NCBI GenBank assembly: GCA_964058845.1
Contig: CAXKVR010000382.1
Coordinates: forward strand, 1 to 51,866
Reading direction: 5' to 3'
Length of the DNA: 51,866 bases
From: Carex sylvatica
Taxonomy: Eukaryota > Streptophyta > Magnoliopsida > Poales > Cyperaceae
The position numbers and the translations under genes are program-made. The notes under the pieces are model-generated. The model made no database searches. It had not been told where the DNA came from and saw only the letters and a program-made list of their open reading frames with translations. Of this stretch, positions 35,901-45,734 are shown piece after piece (the stretch's first letter is position 1; the number at the start of each line of letters is the position of its first letter).

Positions 35901-36321
35901 TTACATTTTGAGTTATTAAAATTTTAAAAATAGAGGCAAGATGAAGGCACACAAATGGAGCCATTTGAACCCTACACTTATATTCTATGCCTTTTGAAAT
36001 ACATTAAATTTTTTCTGAGCTAATTAGTGTACTTAGTTTTCAAATGACAGGTTGCATTGAAGCTAATTCCAGAGAGAGAAAATTTTGTAAGCTTGTTAAT
36101 GGGGAAATGCCAAGATTTTGATGATTTGAAAGATGATATAAGGAGCATGATCTCTATCCTTCAACCTCTCCTTGATGAAATGAATTCCATTTTGGTATGT
36201 AAATTAAAATATCCTATTTCTTATTACTTAAATCTTTTCCTGATTATATTTTGATATGCTTGTTTTTATGTAAAAATATATCCAGGTGAAGCATGAATTG
36301 GAGAAGATAAAATCTATATAG
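32968..36321 (+). CDS. Glycolipid transfer protein (GLTP domain), complete
   Basis: Six exons: 32968-33124, 34713-34768, 34953-35083, 35574-35709, 36051-36194, 36286-36321. All GT-AG with consistent phases; 219 aa. The N-terminus MKRKREEIEKGRSEIMLAME is basic. From about residue 38 the GLTP fold is visible: DKIGPTLFVLRQDINQNIQR carries the headgroup-site residues D65, N69 and R72 (Asp-Asn-Lys in the human protein), ALIWLTR gives W112, and LKPWHGW gives H151. The C-terminal helices (ALKLIPERENF, DDLKDDIRSMISILQPLLDEM) end with HELEKIKSI. Family role: cytosolic, non-vesicular transfer of glycosylceramide-type sphingolipids between membranes. It looks like the plant GLTP2/GLTP3 subgroup, not ACD11. 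Intron 1 contains a 56-bp tandem repeat and intron 4 a partial M2 MITE. Confidence 0.93.
33234..33374. repeat. 56-bp tandem repeat (2.5 copies) in GLTP intron 1
   Basis: gatattctgataacattctg starts at 33234, 33290 and 33346, an exact 56-bp period; the units are identical where complete. Both flanks also carry agcatttgggaatagctata, so a larger duplication surrounds the array. Confidence 0.9.
35826..35980. mobile_element. Partial M2 MITE in GLTP intron 4
   Basis: Right half of an M2 element: gtagatcatatctattggtt, gagttattaaaattttaaaa and ggagccatttgaaccctaca. The left half is missing. Confidence 0.6.
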
Positions 36322-36739
36322 CTCTCCAATTTATTATTAAAAATCAAGGGATTGTATAACTGTACATAGAATCTCAGACTTAATTATAATTTTTGAAGTA
36401 GCCTAGTATTTTGTTTTTCATTAAAAAAAGCCTAGTAGTTTACTGATCCATCAAATGTAAGTGGGTTCCTCCTTGTAACATATTTTACAGTATCAGATTT
36501 GTTAATTTTGCAATAGGGAAGGACTTCTGTATAATTTTTTTTTATCATGTCAAATCCAGCTTATTACATTACAGCCTCTGTTTTTACTGGCTGTGAATGA
36601 ACTCTGTATGAACACAAGATTAAACTATTCAATCAAACACAGAAGCTCACCAGTTGGCAAATCTGTCTCTAGTGTTCTGTTATGTTTTTGCAATTTGTTT
36701 AAGTAGGATTAGAGCAATATTTCTCCTTATGTTTAGCCT
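36322..36739. other. 3' flank of the GLTP gene
   Basis: Probable 3'UTR and downstream DNA; no further exon is recognised. A 64-aa frame (36654-36848) is judged chance. Confidence 0.4.
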
Positions 36740-37631
36740 GATTAGTTTACTGCTCACATGCACTAGGGTGGTGCAGCTGTTTTCTTGTACATCTTTTTAC
36801 CAGTACTGTAATTCTGTACATCTCTGTACTATAACTCTGTATCAATGAAATATTTTGTACTTGTTTAATTTAAAAATTCTACAATATTGGAGGAAGTTAA
36901 CAGTTATTATACTTTGATTAGTTTACTGCTCACATGCACTAGGGTGGTGCAGCTATTTTCTTATACATCTTTTTACCAGTACTATAATTCTGCATATCTC
37001 TGTACTATAACTCTGTATCAATGATATATTTTGTACTTGTTTAATTTAAAAATTCTATAATATTGGAGAAGGTTAACAGTTATAATACTTTGATTAGTTT
37101 ACTACTCACATGCACTGAATTCTTTTTATAAACCATAATTAGAAAAAAGTTTTTTATGAAACCAACATGATTACTTTTTTTTTTTTTTTTTTTTACAACA
37201 ATCATAAGAACAGAAATGTCATTTCGGTCCTCTTTTTTTTTTCATACCGAAATGCCGTTTCGGTTCGACCCGTTTTTACAGATTTCGAGAAAAAAAATAC
37301 ATTGAAAAATTATAAAAATATCTGGGACCGAATTGCCATTTCTGTCCCCAAATAATAAAAAAAAATAAAATTCGGGACGAAATGGTTCTTATAGTTTTTG
37401 TAAAAAAATAAAATAATCATGTTGGTTTCATAAGAATATTTTTTCTAATTATGGTTTATAAAAAAAATTCCACATGCACTAAGGTGGTGCAGCTATTTTC
37501 TTATACATCTTTTTACCAGTACTCTAATTCTGCACATCTCTGCACTATATCTCTGTATCAATGATATGTTTTGTACTTGTTTAATTTAAAAATTCTACAA
37601 TATTGGAGGAAGTTAACAGTTGTAATACTTT
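36740..37631. repeat. 176-bp tandem triplication downstream of GLTP (third unit split by an MITE)
   Basis: Units begin with gattagtttact at 36740, 36916 and 37092 (period exactly 176). Each contains cactagggtggtgcagc, cagtact(g/a)taattctg and ctctgtatcaatga(a/t)at followed by ttttgtacttgtttaatt. The third unit is interrupted by the M4 MITE at 37117-37470 and resumes with a 10-bp target duplication, ending near 37631. Confidence 0.92.
37117..37470. mobile_element. M4 Mutator-type MITE with exact 10-bp target duplication
   Basis: 354 bp between identical cacatgcact copies (37107-37116 and 37471-37480). Termini gaattctttttataaaccat and the inverse ggtttataaaaaaaattc. Subterminal aaccaacatgatta is inverted as taatcatgttggtt-like sequence. 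Because it sits inside a tandem repeat, the other two units give the uninterrupted site. Confidence 0.92.
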
Positions 37632-38149
37632 GATTGGTAAATTGTGGAAAGTACATGAACTGACAGGTACTGCACAAGGATAAGATATAAAAATTCATTA
37701 GCTAGCAAATTGACGGTTACTCTAACTTCTAAGAAGTCAATAGTCAAGATCTAACATAACATAGAAAAATATAATACAAAACATGCAGACAGCATCTTTC
37801 CTCTTTCCACCAATCATGGTCATTTGTAGCATTTGAAGAAATTAAAATTCAAAATGTACCACCCAAAATTTGAAAACTAATTAGATTAGTGCAGAAATGC
37901 ACACTAGCTAGATCTGCGCTTCACTCGAGGCTAGGTTGCGTTTTATTTTATTAGAAAATTCATGTTTTGAAAAGATACATGAATGTTTGAGTGAAACACA
38001 GACTGAATATGCGCTTCATGAATCAGAGTGAAACATTTATGTTTCATTTCTTTTATTTAAGCAGAATACATATACAAACATATATGAAGTCTTTTGTTGC
38101 ACTTCTTATATGTTGTTTCATGCGGCTAAGCAACCAGAATTCCAAAAGG

Positions 38150-38454
38150 CATAGTGACAAATGAATTATTCGGATTCGGTTCGGCGAGGTCAAAAATTCG
38201 TGATTTGGGAATGATTCAAAATTTATCCGGATCAAAGATCTCAGTCCTACAAGAGAGCAAAAAAAAAAAAAAATTATGAGAAAAATTATGAAAAATTCGT
38301 GAATAATTCGTAAAATTTGGAAAAAAATTCGTAAAATTCGCGAATTATTCGGGTTTAATTCGGTCAAAGTTCTGTCAACCGAATAGTTCGGCGTTCGGTT
38401 CGGCATCACTAAAAAAATAAATTATTCAGATTTAATTCGCGAATCTTGTGACTG
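38150..38454. mobile_element. hAT-like MITE, 'catagtgacaa' family, in the dirigent pseudogene 3' flank
   Basis: 305 bp. The left end is catagtgacaa; the right end is ttgtgactg. Flanks ccaaaagg and tcaaaagg (7 of 8). Interior attcggattcggttcggcg is inverted as gcgttcggttcggc-type repeats, and cgcgaattattcgg is present. Homologue of 23787-24134. The region at 44820-44870 gives the site without the element. Confidence 0.8.
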
Positions 38455-38540
38455 TCAAAAGGAGCATTAACACTTGGAACAGCTTTCGCAATACCGATAG
38501 CTACACCGTGACTACCACGGCAGATCAAGACACATCATTT

Positions 38541-39007
38541 TTAAAATGCATTATGTACATATCAAACTCCACAACTATAGAAGTAGCAGTGGAATTAACC
38601 AGTTAGCTCAGCATGTAACCCCTTGCAAATCTGAACATTCCCATGCCGTCAACTAGGGGCGGAGTCAGATTAACTGACTATGCGGGTCAATTATGAATAG
38701 GGGTCAATCATATAAAATTTTTATGCTGCGAATGAGAGTCAATTTACGGTATCTGGAGCATTTTACTCTAGATTATATAAGAAACTGTGTATAAATATAA
38801 ATTTTTTGAAAACTAATGGGATCAATTGACCCCATTAGTCCTTACTGCCTCTGCCTCTGTCATCTACTATGTTCTAATCCGATGGTCCCGATGCCTTGAT
38901 CACGCCTAATGTAGCCAATGAGCTGCCTTTGTACTCCCTGGCCGTGAAAAAAGGTTTATTGCGGTTAGACCTTGTGATCCATCAATTGCAAAATGAATAC
39001 CAATTCC
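38541..39007 (-). pseudogene. Dirigent pseudogene, exon 2 only
   Basis: Aligns with exon 2 of the intact dirigent gene (44925-45179). Lesions visible: a one-base deletion in the run at about 38945-38954 (frameshift in the INFFFTAGEYNG region), TAG at 38874-38876 replacing the Arg codon of SDRNI, TAA at 38603-38605 replacing the Lys of MLSKLVNS, loss of the normal stop by a one-base deletion near 38541, and a 203-bp insertion at 38656-38858. Exon 1 with its signal peptide is missing. Sequence identity to the intact gene is still high, so decay is moderate in age. Confidence 0.9.
38656..38858. mobile_element. Small hAT-like MITE inside the dirigent pseudogene
   Basis: 203 bp flanked by gtcaacta and gtcatcta (7 of 8). 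Ends ggggcggagtcag and ctgcctctgcctct are near-inverse. The intact paralogue shows the uninterrupted coding sequence at this point (between the GGTGKF and NIIG segments). Confidence 0.75.
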
Positions 39008-39030
39008 CTATGAAAAATATGAGAAAAAAC

Positions 39031-40232
39031 AAAGAATGATTATGGATTGAGGCTATGGTAGTATGCATATCACATATTGGCCTATACTATGAATTAAAAT
39101 CTTTATTTTCGAACTCCAAACAATTGATCTGAACAATTTAGCATAATCTTCATAGGAAATTGTATTTGTGGATCAAATTATATATTTTTTAGAATGTATT
39201 TCTACTTTTTAAGACATGTAGAATATCACTTGATCTAAAGATTCTAGGCCATTCAAAATTTGAGTTTTTCTCCTCTTAAGTGATTTTTCGTTGAATTAGT
39301 TAGTGTTTTTGTGAATCTCTTAAATCGAACGTGTGTCAAGAATGTTTTAATTCATGAGCTGAATTTGGGAAATTATGGGCTCTATATTACTGTCAAAAAT
39401 GTTGATTAGAATTTGAATCTTGTGTTATCCCGTATTTATTTTTACCATCATTTTGTCTATTTTTGTTTCTAAAAGAATTGTTCATAATCCAGATCTGGCT
39501 ACGATTCTAATATTAGAATTAAAGTTTTAACCGTTTTCAAAATCTATCGAATAAATCTCAAACAAAGAATTCAATATGTTCAAAATCGATCTACTTCACA
39601 AGTGTTATATTTACTTACAAAATTTATTAATTTTTGAATTCATTTGATATCAAATCAAGCAGTAAAAAATAATAAAAAATGAAATAAAATATTAAATCTG
39701 TGTAATTTGATTAATGTAATATTGTAATTTGATTAATGTAATATTATAATATTTTAATATGATACCAAATTACCCTCAATATCTGTTATTATAGTATAAT
39801 TTGATTAATGTAATATTGTAATGTAATTAGATATAATCTCATTGAAGTTAATTATATTTTAATTAACAAAAAAACTGAACAGAGTCAAAGAGACATTAAT
39901 CAAAATCAAGGAACTCCATTTGTTTGTGCATAGACCCCTCGTCGAGACCCTTCCAAGTCTTTTTCTGCCTTCTCAGCCTGCTTCAATAAGAAAGTATTCA
40001 CATAAATCTGTGTACAAAATCTGGTACAGAATCTGTGTATTTTCACTGGTACAAAATAAAGTTCTCATATAATACAACCAGCCAACACTGGTACAAAATC
40101 TGTGTATTCTCATATAATACAAAATAAAGTTCAAGCCATCTCAATTCTTTTTTGCTTACACTATAAATTTGTTGTATTCTCGTATAATACGAAATAAACT
40201 GGTTCTTAAACAAAAGAAGGTAAAAGAGTAAA
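39031..40232. other. Intergenic with MITE halves and AT-rich tandem sequence
   Basis: About 39060-39200 is the left half of an M3 MITE (gaactccaaacaattgatct, then gatcaaattatatattttt). 39540-39690 is an M1-like fragment. 39715-39830 contains repeated tttgattaatgtaatattgt units. 40020-40200 has several copies of tggtacaaaat(c)tgtgtatt and ctcatataatacaa. No gene. Confidence 0.45.
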
Positions 40233-41335
40233 TTTTTTTTTTTTTTTTTTGAGAGATTCTTGATAGTGACTATCAAGAGGTATATACAAATTCCTACACT
40301 TACAACAATATATTATGCAATATACTACAACTACAGTTAGACCTTATGACATTCTCAACTCAATTTCTTGCTCCTAACCTATTCCATCTCTGCCCTTTTG
40401 ACTGCAGTAGCACTTTCATAGACTGGCTTCCTCCTGTATTCTCAGCACTAACGACTCATACGGCAGTGATTTTCCCATAAATACCCTCTCGTTCCTCTGT
40501 CTCCATATATGCCACAGTATTGCCATGAAGAGAGGTCCCCTGCTTGCTCTTGCTTCTTTTGTTAGTTTGGCAAAGTTTGTCTCAAAATGATCCCATGCAT
40601 CCTCCAAAGTTTGTCCTGCATGATATGCTTCATTCTGAGAATATAAAGTAGTCTACACCCTTCTTGCGTATGAGCATGTAAAGAAAAGATGATGGGATGT
40701 CTCCAGGTAGCATGTATCACACAAAATACACTTTAAATCACAGCTTATTCCTTTATTCTCTAGCACTACATGAGTAAGCAATCTATTCTTGAAAAGTAGG
40801 AATGTGAATATTTTAACCTTGGGTGGAGCATGAATTTTCCAAAAAATGTTGCATCGATCTATTGTTAAACTTGCTGTGATCATCACCTGATAAACGGATG
40901 AGGCAGAGTAAACACCATTTGTTGACCAGCGCCATGCCAGTATATCTTCCTGTTGTGTGAATACCAGATTACTGGTTTCTTCGTCATCCGGTGCTATGTC
41001 TGATAGTATGTCAGCTGCTTCGCGCAAGGAGATTCCTTGAAAAGCTGGTTTTAATTGCCCGTCCTTCATGCTTCTCAACGATGTGCCATTCCAGTTATCG
41101 TACCAGTAAGAAATTGTTAGTCCATCTCCTATTTGAAATTGAGTGCACCAGTGAAATAACCTTTTGAGTTTGATAAGTTGCTGCCAGAAAAAAGAACCCT
41201 GTACCAGCCACAATTTCGGACCATCTGTTTGTAAAGCAGAGCCTCTTAACATGGTTGCCACAGAAGTCCATAAGCTGCTTGGCTCCGTGTAGGCTTTCCA
41301 GGTCATATGAGCAGGAAGCTCACCTCTCTCTCAAT
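40233..41335 (-). pseudogene. 5'-truncated LINE (L1-type) retrotransposon with poly(A) tail
   Basis: Minus-strand translation from 41306 gives the distal end of a plant LINE ORF2: FFWQQLIKLKRLFHWCTQFQ, GDGLTISYWYDNW and the zf-RVT domain (W..HAPPKVKIFTFLLFKNRL, then C-x2-C, HHLFFTC). It then reads SYARRV, stop, TTLYSQ, AWDHFETNFAKL and AILWHIWRQRNERVF, ending near 40416. One in-frame stop, TAG at 40653-40655, replaces the usual Trp of the (A)RRVW motif; the frame is otherwise continuous. A run of 18 T at 40233-40250 on the plus strand is the poly(A) tail. The 5' part of ORF2 is absent, typical of incomplete reverse transcription. A clear target duplication was not found. Confidence 0.88.
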
Positions 41336-41576
41336 TCTACAATAAAAGAACATTAACGAAGTAACAAATACAAATTACGTAAAAACTGATCACTGATAAC
41401 CATAAAAGTACAAACTTGGCCCAAATGGAAAAAAATAATTAACTGGTACAAAAATTAAATTGGGAGATTTCAACAAAAAACACATAAACACCTGTTATGA
41501 TACAGGAATTGTCCGACATGATTTAATTCATAACAGGTGTATCATTTTAAAAATGGAGCGGTTAGGAATTAAAAAC

Positions 41577-42750
41577 ACCTTCAAAAATTATGAAAATTGA
41601 CCGATATGTAGTTTTGATATCGTCGAAAAGAACTGTGAAGTTTCACACAAAATCTCCGAACAAGTCTTGAAATATCGGCTCTCAAAAATTGCCCGAACTG
41701 CTGAATATTTCATTCTGAGCCAAACTCTGCACATCTGGTTAACATAGAAAAATACCTTCAAAAATCATGAAAATTGACCGACATGCAGTCTTGACATCAT
41801 AAAAAAGGACTGTGAAGTTTCATACAAAATCTCCAAACAGGTATTGAGATATCGGCTCTCAAAAATTGCCCGAACTGCTGAATATTTCATTCTGAGCCCA
41901 ACTTTGCACATCTGATTAACATAGCAAAACACTTTCAAAAATCGTGAAAATTGATCGACATGCAGTCTTGATATCGTCGAAAAGGACTGTGAAGTTTCAT
42001 ACAAAATCTCTGAAACAGGCCTTGAGATATCGGCTCTAAAAAATTGTCCGAACTGCTGAAACTTCACATTCCTGTTGGAGATTTTTGAGAGCCGATATCT
42101 CACGACCTGTTCAAAGATTTTGTATGAAACTTCACATTCCTGTTCTATGATGTCAAGACTGCATGTCGGTCAATTTTCATAATTTTTGAAGGTGTTTTGC
42201 TATGTTAACCAGATGTGAAAATTTGGGGTCAGAATGAAATATTCAGCAGTTCGGGCAATTTTTGAGAGCCGATATCTCAATACATGTTTGGAGATTTTGT
42301 ATGAAATTTCATAGTCCTTTTTGACGATGTCAAGACTGCATGTCGGTCAATTTTCATGATTTTTGAAGGTGTTTTGCTATGTTAACCAGATGTGCAGAGT
42401 TTGGCTCAGAATGAAATATTCAGCAGTTCGGACAATTTTTGAGAGCCGATATTTCAAGACTTGTTTGGAGATTTTGTGTGAAACTTCACAGTTCTTTTCG
42501 ACGATGTTAAGACTGCATGTCGGTCAATTTTCATGATTTTTGAAGGTGTTTTGCTATGTTAACCAGATGTGCAAAGTTGGACTCAGAATGAAATATTTAG
42601 CAGTTCGGATAATTTTTGAGAGCCGATATCTCAATACCTGTTCGGAGATTTTTTATGAAACTTCATAGTCCTTTTCGACGATGTCAAGACTGCATGTCGA
42701 TCAATTTTCATGATTTTTGAACGTGTTTTGCTATGTTAACCAGATTTGAA
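41577..42750. repeat. Inverted array of an exact 177-bp repeat (three units facing four)
   Basis: The marker ccgacatgcagtcttga lies at 41601, 41778 and 41955. Its inverse tcaagactgcatgtcgg ends at 42169, 42346, 42523 and 42700. Every step is exactly 177 bp. The two arms meet around 42062 with a spacer of a few tens of bases. Conserved pieces in each unit: gatatcggctctcaaaaatt, cgaactgctgaatatttcat and ttaacatagcaaaacac. The arms can pair for about 500 bp. A 112-aa minus-strand frame (41765-42103) stays open because 177 is divisible by three; it matches no known protein family. Origin unclear: foldback element, satellite fragment or local inverted duplication. Confidence 0.93.
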
Positions 42751-42880
42751 AAAAAAAAAAAATTAATTTCTCTTACCGCCGAATTTCTGGGCGGTCCGAA
42801 AAAAAAAAAAAAAATCTCGGACCGCCGAAAAATGGGGCGGTTCCTAACCGCCAAAAAATGAGGCGGTTTGGGCATTTTTA
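42751..42880. repeat. GC-rich palindromic tail of the 177-bp array
   Basis: A and T runs alternate with accgccgaatttctgggcgg, ggaccgccgaaaaatggggc and ggttcctaaccgcc, which pair with each other. A matching gagcggttaggaa lies outside the other arm at 41557, so these may be the terminal parts of one element spanning about 41540-42895. Confidence 0.6.
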
Positions 42881-43049
42881 AAATTTCAACTCCAACCCTG
42901 TTATTCTTAATAATTTGTTTTTTTTTTTGGGTATTTTTAAAAATGTCGGTAGAGAAAATTACAGAGAAATGGGGACTTACAGATCTCGAATCATCTTGTC
43001 AAATTTTCTTCACGATTTCATATGGCAGCCTTAAATAAATTAGAGTAGA

Positions 43050-43386
43050 AGTGTAGAACTAGGGTGTTCTTAAGTTCACTAAATTTCTCGGTGAACTCAA
43101 GTTTAAAATTTATCGAATCGACTTCAAATGATGAATTCGAACTGTTGAAATCCGCTTACCTTATAAGTGATGTATCTATGTGTGAAAATTTTAAACATTC
43201 CAATTAATTTATTATAAAGTCAAGCGGTCAAAAAACGTTCAAAAAATGAATGCATTAAAATTAATTTATTAACCTTCTAAATTTGACCGATTGACTTTAT
43301 ACTAAATTAATTTGAGTGTTTAAAATTTTCATATGTAGACACATCACTCGTAAGGTAGGTGAATTTTAACAGTTCAGATTTATCAG
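43050..43386. mobile_element. Truncated M1 MITE
   Basis: Left end gtagaactagggtgttctta as in 7176-7585, both arms present (aactgttgaaatccgcttac and its inverse gtaggtgaattttaacag), but the right terminus is cut off after gttcagattta near 43386. Confidence 0.75.
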
Positions 43387-43469
43387 AGGTACAATTTCGA
43401 AGGCTCACTAAATTGTTATATTGGTTCGAATTACTCTCTTGTACTTATAAGCTACTGTTCATACACAGT

Positions 43470-43860
43470 GGCATCTTACATATATTTGCATCATATCTTT
43501 TATATCTCATCCTACTTCACATTTTTATCTCTGTTTTCAATATTCAAACTGTCGATCTTAACTGTTTAATATAATATCTATATTAAAATATATTTGAAGA
43601 CCAAATTTTATATTTTTTTTAACTTTTTTTTTACTATTTTATTAGATAGGTACAAAATCGCTATTTTTGAATAGTCTAAAAACAACGATTTTATATCAAT
43701 TTTAAAAAAAAATATAAAATTTTGTCTCTAAGCATATTTTAATATAGATATCATATTGAGTTGTTCGAATCGACAGTTTTAACTTTAAAAATAAAGATAT
43801 ATAACGTGATGTACAATGAGGTATGAAAGACATGAGGTATTTGAATCCCCTCTAATTGAT
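43470..43860. mobile_element. M3-family MITE
   Basis: Interior arms match the M3 family: caaactgtcgatcttaactg against agttgttcgaatcgacagtt, and gaccaaattttatat against its inverse. The right end reads gaatcccctc; the left end is degraded. Confidence 0.6.
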
Positions 43861-44176
43861 ATTATTACACACATTATTCAATTTAATACAAAATATATAG
43901 GTGTTCTGAAATATCTAATTTAAAATTTGTCTTTATTTTATATCTAAAAATCAGAGTATGAATTTGAATTATAGAGTTTGGATGGTTCGGCCTTTTCGAT
44001 TTTGAAAATCACAACCGAATCAAATATAAATAACTTAAGTAATTCAAGAATTCAATCCAACCGTTACATTTAAACCGAAAAATCAGACCATTTAATTCAA
44101 ACTTAAACTTTTTTCGGTTAGATTGAAAATCAAATAAATCGGATCCAATTAACACCACTACCTTAAATACTGCAAT
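43861..44176. other. Intergenic with a relic related to the next hAT-like element
   Basis: 43975-44165 contains gttcggccttttcg, aaccgaaaaatcagacc and aatcggatccaattaacacc, resembling one half of the element at 44177-44620. Confidence 0.4.
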
Positions 44177-44620
44177 TAGGGGTGTTCATTGGGTCGGTTT
44201 AATCGATTTTGAATCGAACCGAATTAGTTTGAACTTAAACGATTAGGTTTTTTCGGTTTAATAGTTCGGTTCGGTTTGAAAATTTTCAAAACTGAAATAA
44301 CCGAACCAACCAAACTTTTATATATATTATGAATTTGATCTGGACCATCTTAGTTTATTTCTTAATACCTCAATTTTTTTCTTAATTAATTATTTTAAAT
44401 ACTTTGATTTATTTCTTATTGTCCTAGTTTATTATAAATCAATTACTTTAAATAAAAAAATAATATATTTCGGTTTGAACCGAATAAACTGAAATAAAAC
44501 TTTAATTTGATTCGGTTCGGATACAATACTAAATCGGTTCAATTCTGTTTTTTTTTTATAAAACTGAATTATAACTTCAGTTTGACTTTGAACCAAACCG
44601 AACCGATGAACATCCATTAA
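44177..44620. mobile_element. hAT-like element with 'cggttcggtt' repeats
   Basis: 444 bp. The left end taggggtgttcattgggtcg is inverted at the right end as ccgatgaacatccattaa. 8-bp flanks actgcaat and tctgcaat (7 of 8). The interior is rich in ttcggttcggttt and the inverse aaccgaacc. A 93-aa minus frame crossing it is a by-product. Confidence 0.8.
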
Positions 44621-44924
44621 TCTGCAATAGGATAAGATCCACATGTCAACTTCTAAAAAGTCAACAGTCAACATGACAACACCTAAATTACCATACAAAA
44701 TATAAAAATTCAAATAGAGAGCATCTCCACCAATCTTGGTTATTCCATATTTTTTTTATTGGAGAAGCAATTTAAAAAGACAACATTTAAACAAATATTA
44801 AAAAATCTCCTGTTGCACTTTCTCATGTGTCATTTCGTGCAGCTTATCAACGACAGGTGCAACCGTGCAACTGCAATACCGATAGCTACACCGTGATTAC
44901 CACAGAAGATCAAGTCCCATCATT

Positions 44925-45695
44925 TTAAAAATGCATGATGTACATATCAAATTCCACAACAAGAGAAGTAGCAGTGGAGTTAACCAGTTTGCTCAGCATG
45001 TAACCCCTTGCAAATCGGAACTTCCCTGTGCCACCTATTATGTTCCGATCCGACGGTCCCGATGCCTTGATCACGCCTAATGTAGCCAATGAGCTGCCGT
45101 TGTACTCCCCGGCTGTGAAAAAGAAGTTTATTGCGGTTAGACCTTGTGATCCATCAAGTGCAGCATGAACACCCATTCCCTATGATAAAAGTGAAAAAAA
45201 AAGAAAAGAGAATGATTCTGTCAAGAAATTTAATTTTAATGTGCTACTAATCAACTTACAACTTATATATATATATATATGCATTTCAGAACTAAAAGTA
45301 CTTCACAACTAAAACTTGAAAGGATTGCAACTCCCAAATGAAAAGATCCAAATAAAAAAAAAAAAAAAGATTAATGAAGAAGATTAAAGCCTATTGATCT
45401 AATTAAATTTCCAGTACAAAAAAACAGGGTTTTTAATTCATACCTGGGCCTTACCGATCAGTGTAGAATCTGGCTGGGGCCCAACACGCAGAATGTTATC
45501 GAACAAGTTGATGTCGCCGAAGGTGGTGTTACGGTGAAGAGTGACGGATGTGACGACAGTTGCATTCGGTCCCAAATCTACCTCATGAAAGTAGAAATGA
45601 AGATGTGTTAACTTTTCGATCGGAGAAGTCGGTGTTGAGGTGGAGATAACAGTGGCTATGAAGAGGAGGTAGCACAAGGTTGCTTGTGTTGACAT
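44925..45695 (-). CDS. Dirigent protein, two exons, secreted
   Basis: Exons 45695-45444 and 45179-44925 with a GT-AG phase-0 intron; 168 aa. Residues 1 to about 23 form a signal peptide (MSTQATLCYLLFIATVIS). Dirigent motifs in order: THLHFYFHEVDLGPNAT, FGDINLFDNILRVGPQPDS, LIGKAQG, INFFFTAGEYNGSSLATLG, GGTGKFRFARGYM and a beta-strand end VVEFDMYIMHF. Family role: apoplastic beta-barrel proteins that set stereochemistry of phenoxy-radical coupling (lignans) or guide lignin-like polymers. The first motif has Glu where most members have Asp (FYFHD), so catalytic competence should not be assumed. Splitting by an intron after GKAQ is less usual, since many dirigent genes are intronless. TATA at 45735-45742. 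Paralogues: pseudogene at 38541 and gene at 48160. Confidence 0.9.
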
Positions 45696-45734
45696 GATTT
45701 AGAAGAGATAGCTTTCATTTGTAACTTTCTTATG

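Larger units (their letters stand above)
37670..39030. repeat. Diverged duplicate of the dirigent locus 3' half (partner about 44620-45200)
   Basis: Shared landmarks: aggataaga(t), cttctaa(g/a)aagtcaa, ccaccaatc(a/t)tgg, gcaataccgatagctacacc and the whole dirigent exon 2. The duplicate extends past the stop codon into 3' flank and slightly into the intron, but exon 1 is absent. Confidence 0.8.

Noticed and set aside
36654..36848. 64-aa hydrophobic plus frame after GLTP
   Set aside because: Falls in the 3' flank and first 176-bp unit; the related units do not keep the frame.
41765..42103. 112-aa minus frame over the 177-bp array
   Set aside because: Open only because the repeat length is divisible by three; it crosses the centre of the inverted repeat and has no family match.
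42500..42900. Reading the 177-bp array as a CRISPR-like array
   Set aside because: Plant nuclear DNA, units are contiguous without unique spacers, and the arms are inverted.
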